This document shows positions 61,270 through 64,000 of a DNA stretch of 64,000 nt, in pieces. This DNA comes from Oscillospiraceae bacterium (GTDB lineage Bacteria > Bacillota > Clostridia > Oscillospirales > Oscillospiraceae), in NCBI GenBank assembly GCA_015068035.1, contig SVLI01000004.1, forward strand, positions 102,479-166,478. Reading direction: 5' to 3'. Position 1 is the first letter of the stretch, and every line of letters begins with the position of its first letter. The position numbers were made by a program, and so were the translations under genes. Below the pieces are notes generated by a model that saw only the letters and a list, made by a program, of their open reading frames with translations, did no database searches and was not told where the DNA came from.

Positions 61270-61432
61270 AAACTCCGAAAATATGTTGTCTGATGATCAG
61301 CGAGGGATTTTGATGCAGAGCAAGTAAGGAAGCCGAAGGAATACTTTGTGTATTTCGCGGCTAACTTATGAAGCTATGCGGCAAAAGAGCCGCTGAGCGC
61401 AGACATAAATGTTTTTGGAGTTTACCAAAAAC
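61270..61432. ncRNA. Structured element downstream of fhs, family unknown
   Basis: Nested pairings are readable. AAACTCC (61270-61276) pairs with GGAGTTT (61417-61423), TGTCTG (61287-61292) with CAGACA (61400-61405), and TCAGCG (61297-61302) with CGCTGA (61391-61396). Inside are AGCCG/CGGCT (61331-61335, 61358-61362), GAATAC/GTATTT (61339-61344, 61350-61355) and GCGGC/GCCGC (61378-61382, 61389-61393). The last excludes the TCAGCG stem. One G-T pair fits a plus-strand RNA. A separate 8-bp hairpin (61411-61418 with 61425-61432) abuts the fhs stop. No promoter was found on the plus strand, so it may be part of the fhs 3' end, a small RNA or a repeated intergenic element. Confidence 0.5.
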
Positions 61433-61434
61433 GA

Positions 61435-63111
61435 TTAGAACAGGCCAGAGATCTTGCCGTTCTCGTCAACGCTGATACGCTCAGCTGCGGGAACCTTGGG
61501 CAGACCAGGCATGGTCATGATTTCACCGGTCAGTGCAACCAGGAAGCCGGCACCAGCGGAAACCTTGACGTTACGAACGGTGATGGTGAAGCCAGTGGGA
61601 GCGCCCAGCTTGGTCTGGTCGTCAGTGAAGGAGTACTGAGTCTTAGCCATGCAGATGGGCATCTTGTCGTAGCCCAGCTCGGTCAGAGTCTTGATCTGCT
61701 TCTCAGCGTTAGCAGTGAAGGTCACGCCGTCAGCACGGTAGATCTTCTTAGCAATCGCTTCGATCTTCTCCTTGATGGTGCCGTCCAGCTCGTAGGAGTA
61801 GTGGAAGTCGTTGGGCTCTTCGCACAGACGAACAACTTCCTTAGCCAGCTCGATAGCGCCTTCGCCGCCCTTTGCCCAAACTTCGGACAGAGCAACGTTA
61901 ACACCCAGCTCCTTGCACTTGGTCTCGATCAGCTTCAGTTCAGCCTCGGTGTCAGTGGGGAAGCGGTTGATGGCGACCACGCAGGGCAGCTTGTAAACCT
62001 TGGTAATGTTCTCAACATGCCGCAGCAGGTTGGGCAGACCCTTCTCCAGAGCCTCCAGGTTCTCATTGCCGGTCTCGGCCTTGGGAACGCCACCGTTGTA
62101 CTTCAGTGCACGAGCAGTTGCAACCACAACAACACAGCTGGGCTGCAGGCCAGCCATACGGCACTTGATGTCCAGGAACTTTTCAGCACCCAGGTCAGCA
62201 CCGAAGCCTGCCTCGGTAACAGCGTAGTCAGCCAGCTTCAGAGCGATCTTGGTAGCGGTAACAGAGTTGCAGCCGTGAGCAATATTGGCGAAAGGACCAC
62301 CGTGCACGAACGCGGGGGTGTGCTCCAGAGTCTGAACCAGGTTGGGCTTCAGAGCGTCCTTCAGCAGAGCAGCCATTGCGCCCTCAGCCTTCAGATCGCC
62401 AGCGGTAACGGGCTTGCCATCACGGGTGTAAGCAACAACCAGACGAGCCAGACGAGCCTTCAGGTCGTTGATGTCGGACGCCAGGCACAGAACTGCCATA
62501 ACTTCGGAAGCAACAGTGATGTCGTAGCCGTCTTCACGGGGAACACCATTGGTCTTGCCGCCCAGGCCATCGGTGACAAAACGCAGCTGACGATCGTTCA
62601 TATCGACGCAACGGCGCCATACGATCTGACGAACGTCGATATTCAGAGCGTTGCCCTGATAAATGTGGTTATCCAGCAGAGCCGCCAGCAGGTTGTTTGC
62701 AGCGCCGATAGCGTGGAAGTCACCGGTGAAGTGCAGGTTGATATCTTCCATAGGAACGACCTGAGCGTAACCGCCGCCTGCAGCACCGCCCTTAACGCCG
62801 AAAACGGGGCCCAGGGAGGGCTCACGCAGAGCAACGATAGCGTTCTTGCCGATCTTGCGCATACCGTCAGCCAGACCAACGTTGGTAGTGGTCTTGCCTT
62901 CGCCAGCGGGCGTGGGGTTGATCGCGGTAACCAGAATCAGCTTGCCGTTGGGCTTGTCAGCCAGATCCTTCAAAATGTTGTAGTCAACCTTTGCCTTGTA
63001 GTTACCGTACTGCTCCAGATACTTGGGGTCAATACCGGCAGTCTTGGCGACTTCGGTGATGTGCTGCATCTGAGTTTCCTGTGCGATTTCGATGTCAGTC
63101 TTAAATGCCAT
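61435..63111 (-). CDS. fhs: Formate--tetrahydrofolate ligase
   Basis: The gene encodes 558 residues, ATG 63111 behind AAGGAGAG. The ATP-binding motif [18 protein letters not shown] (about 68-85), [39 protein letters not shown] and [15 protein letters not shown] mark Fhs. It forms 10-formyl-THF from formate and ATP, the entry of the methyl branch in acetogens and a source of purine carbons in others. It has a strong consensus promoter and a 155-base leader; I saw no THF riboswitch consensus there. With fchA at 60474 and metF at 3498 it supplies the pathway. Confidence 0.97.
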   Translation of the reverse strand: MAFKTDIEIAQETQMQHITEVAKTAGIDPKYLEQYGNYKAKVDYNILKDLADKPNGKLILVTAINPTPAGEGKTTTNVGLADGMRKIGKNAIVALREPSLGPVFGVKGGAAGGGYAQVVPMEDINLHFTGDFHAIGAANNLLAALLDNHIYQGNALNIDVRQIVWRRCVDMNDRQLRFVTDGLGGKTNGVPREDGYDITVASEVMAVLCLASDINDLKARLARLVVAYTRDGKPVTAGDLKAEGAMAALLKDALKPNLVQTLEHTPAFVHGGPFANIAHGCNSVTATKIALKLADYAVTEAGFGADLGAEKFLDIKCRMAGLQPSCVVVVATARALKYNGGVPKAETGNENLEALEKGLPNLLRHVENITKVYKLPCVVAINRFPTDTEAELKLIETKCKELGVNVALSEVWAKGGEGAIELAKEVVRLCEEPNDFHYSYELDGTIKEKIEAIAKKIYRADGVTFTANAEKQIKTLTELGYDKMPICMAKTQYSFTDDQTKLGAPTGFTITVRNVKVSAGAGFLVALTGEIMTMPGLPKVPAAERISVDENGKISGLF

Positions 63112-63271
63112 AGTTGTTTCTCTCCTTAATTTTGATGCCTTCCGGCATAATGTTGATGAATGGATACTTTACCACAACATCCACTGCTTACGTAACTTCT
63201 CCGAAAAACTTCACAGAAGTTGACAGAATAGATGTTTGCGGCCGCCTGTAAGGCGTTTTTGCTACGGGATA

Positions 63272-63300
63272 ATAATACAGTATCCCTGTGCGTTTGTCAA
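63272..63300 (-). promoter_or_regulatory. Promoter of fhs
   Basis: Minus strand TTGACA (63300-63295), 17-base spacer, TATTAT (63277-63272). The leader contains a small AACTTC/GAAGTT hairpin (63207-63221) followed by a short T-run. Confidence 0.85.
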
Positions 63301-63365
63301 TGAAAACCATCGTTTTAATCGATACTTCTTTACTGATTGCAGCCATAGCCAAGGTCTCTCTTGCG

Positions 63366-63412
63366 ACAAAAAAGAAGACCTTGGTCACCGCCAGCGATGA
63401 CACAAGGTCTTC
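63366..63412 (-). terminator. Terminator of the structured RNA candidate
   Basis: Minus strand stem GAAGACCTTG (63412-63403) with CAAGGTCTTC (63383-63374), extended inside by GTCA/TGAC with a bulge, then TTTTTTG. Confidence 0.88.
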
Positions 63413-63695
63413 AAAATTACTATGTTGCTTGATTCATCCAATTGCGAAAGGATAAAAGAAATTGCCCCGAAGAGGATAAATCAAATTTGCTGAAACAATT
63501 TTTCTTATTCCCACTCGTTGCAGGGACTTGCACCTTAAACAATTTTGTTTAGAAGATGTTGCACCTGCCGTTCTGATTGTTTTGATTGCCCATATTACAA
63601 TAGCTGTACGATGGATGCTTATCAAAATCTTATTAGTGGTGATAAACCACCATGGGAGGGGCAACACTGTTGTTTCGGGTGGTTGTCACCCTAAC
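63375..63695 (-). ncRNA. Unidentified structured RNA, about 320 bases
   Basis: The minus strand between a TATAAT and a strong terminator has no open frame with a ribosome site but several hairpins. GGGTG/CACCC lies at the predicted 5' end (63691-63677) and TGGTG/CACCA at 63652-63637. TAAACA/TGTTTA (63551-63536) is enclosed by GCAGG/CCTGC (63568-63564 with 63524-63520). GGTGCAA occurs twice in the enclosed arms. It is AT-rich relative to the window. I considered B12 and THF riboswitches, RNase P, tmRNA and 6S and found no match; GGTGCAAGTCC recalls a group II intron domain I segment but no intron follows. Not assigned to a family. Confidence 0.55.
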
Positions 63696-63701
63696 AATAT
63701 T

Positions 63702-63707
63702 ATTATA
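63702..63707 (-). promoter_or_regulatory. -10 element of the structured RNA candidate
   Basis: Minus strand TATAAT (63707-63702) about 10 bases before the first hairpin. The -35 region is weak (TTGCTT at 17-base spacing, inside the preceding terminator). Confidence 0.55.
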
Positions 63708-63719
63708 CGCAAAATCGAC

Positions 63720-63750
63720 CAAAAAAGCAAAATGGGGCTTTCTCATTTTG
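63720..63750 (-). terminator. Terminator of the chromate transporter gene
   Basis: Minus strand stem CAAAATG (63750-63744) with CATTTTG (63734-63728), then CTTTTTT. Confidence 0.8.
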
Positions 63751-63761
63751 TGACCCTAATT

Positions 63762-64000
63762 CTATATTCCGTATACCGCCATGCCCGCTACTGCGGATAT
63801 TATAATTAAAAGAATAGGCGACAGCTTTTTCTTTGCAAAATGCTTATATCCAAACATTGAAGCTACCAAAAGCGCAGTAATGGTGATAGCTTGCACATTT
63901 ACTGTTACAGATGAAATCGCTCCAAAGCAGTTTCCAAAGACCATATAAATACCAGTTGCAAGCACAATACCGATAACACAGGGTTTCAGACCACGCAGAA
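63762..64000 (-). CDS. Chromate transporter (ChrA/CHR family), C-terminal part
   Basis: The frame is open to the window edge, so the N-terminus lies outside; about 78 residues are visible. LRGLKPCVIGIVLATGIYM and the hydrophobic end (LSPILLIIISAVAGMAVYGI) are typical of the last helices of CHR family proteins. Many Clostridia encode the transporter as two half-size genes, each about 180-200 residues, and this is probably the second half. CHR proteins export chromate in some bacteria, but the physiological substrate in gut anaerobes is unknown. A terminator follows at once. Confidence 0.78.
   Translation of the reverse strand, partial: LRGLKPCVIGIVLATGIYMVFGNCFGAISSVTVNVQAITITALLVASMFGYKHFAKKKLSPILLIIISAVAGMAVYGI

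Noticed and set aside
63112..63270. THF riboswitch upstream of fhs
   Set aside because: The 155-base leader lacks the recognisable conserved core; only a small hairpin with a short T-run is visible.
63520..63570. Cobalamin riboswitch or group II intron, suggested by GGTGCAAGTCC
   Set aside because: No B12 box downstream, no intron boundary sequence and no reverse transcriptase nearby. The similarity is short.

Overview
The window looks like a chromosome segment of a moderately GC-rich, spore-forming, Gram-positive anaerobe of class Clostridia, probably a gut Oscillospiraceae-type bacterium; the species cannot be named from sequence alone. The grounds are a spoIIAA-spoIIAB-sigF operon, a long Bacillus-type SRP RNA beside dnaX, sigma-A promoters of TTGACA/TATAAT type, a corrinoid/Wood-Ljungdahl-style MetV-MetF-RnfC set with Fhs and FchA, FeoA/FeoB iron uptake and an oxygen-sensitive acyl-CoA dehydratase activator. 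It is mostly ordinary core chromosome. No phage, insertion sequence or CRISPR array was seen.

Layout. 1-528: tail of an FAD oxidoreductase. 727-4434: one-carbon operon (a MetV-RnfC fusion, MetV, MetF). 4476-8614 (minus): polyamine-synthase-like membrane protein, YbaB, DnaX and the SRP RNA. 8675-12110 (minus): alpha/beta hydrolase, BirA, then the spoIIA sporulation operon. 12326-21414: shikimate kinase, GdpP, L9, ArgS, Maf, MreC, MreD, PBP2. 21475-29221: methylglyoxal synthase, HisS, AspS, ComM-like ATPase, ThiI, CinA. 29267-30086: tRNA-Ala and a small AT-richer DNA-binding-like protein. 30282-36520: an Old Yellow Enzyme-type reductase, a structured leader RNA, a CapD-type sugar-nucleotide enzyme and an LCP cell-wall ligase. 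36744-40233: ECF sigma/anti-sigma pair, MATE pump, GNAT acetyltransferase. 40312-47763: a sugar/ester-degradation neighbourhood (sucrose-phosphorylase-like enzyme, three esterases or hydrolases, Nif3-like protein, P-loop kinase). 48094-53039: PepF and an iron regulon (DtxR-family repressor, feoA, feoB, Cys-rich FeoB partner). 53068-55567: purC and a three-gene operon of unknown membrane proteins and a lipoprotein. 55584-63300: a 1421-residue activase/dehydratase fusion, FchA and Fhs. 63366-64000: an unidentified structured RNA candidate and the tail of a chromate transporter.

How parts connect. Fhs and FchA make 5,10-methenyl-THF from formate. MetF, with MetV and the RnfC-like flavin/Fe-S fusion, would reduce methylene-THF to methyl-THF. 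Two ends of the window therefore encode most of the methyl branch of folate one-carbon metabolism; FolD is not in the window. The feo genes carry three identical-arm palindromes that fit the divergent DtxR-family regulator. MreC/MreD/PBP2, CapD and LCP act in envelope growth. The most unusual items are the MetV-RnfC fusion and three structured non-coding elements (32670-32836, 61270-61432, 63375-63695) that match no RNA family I can name with confidence.
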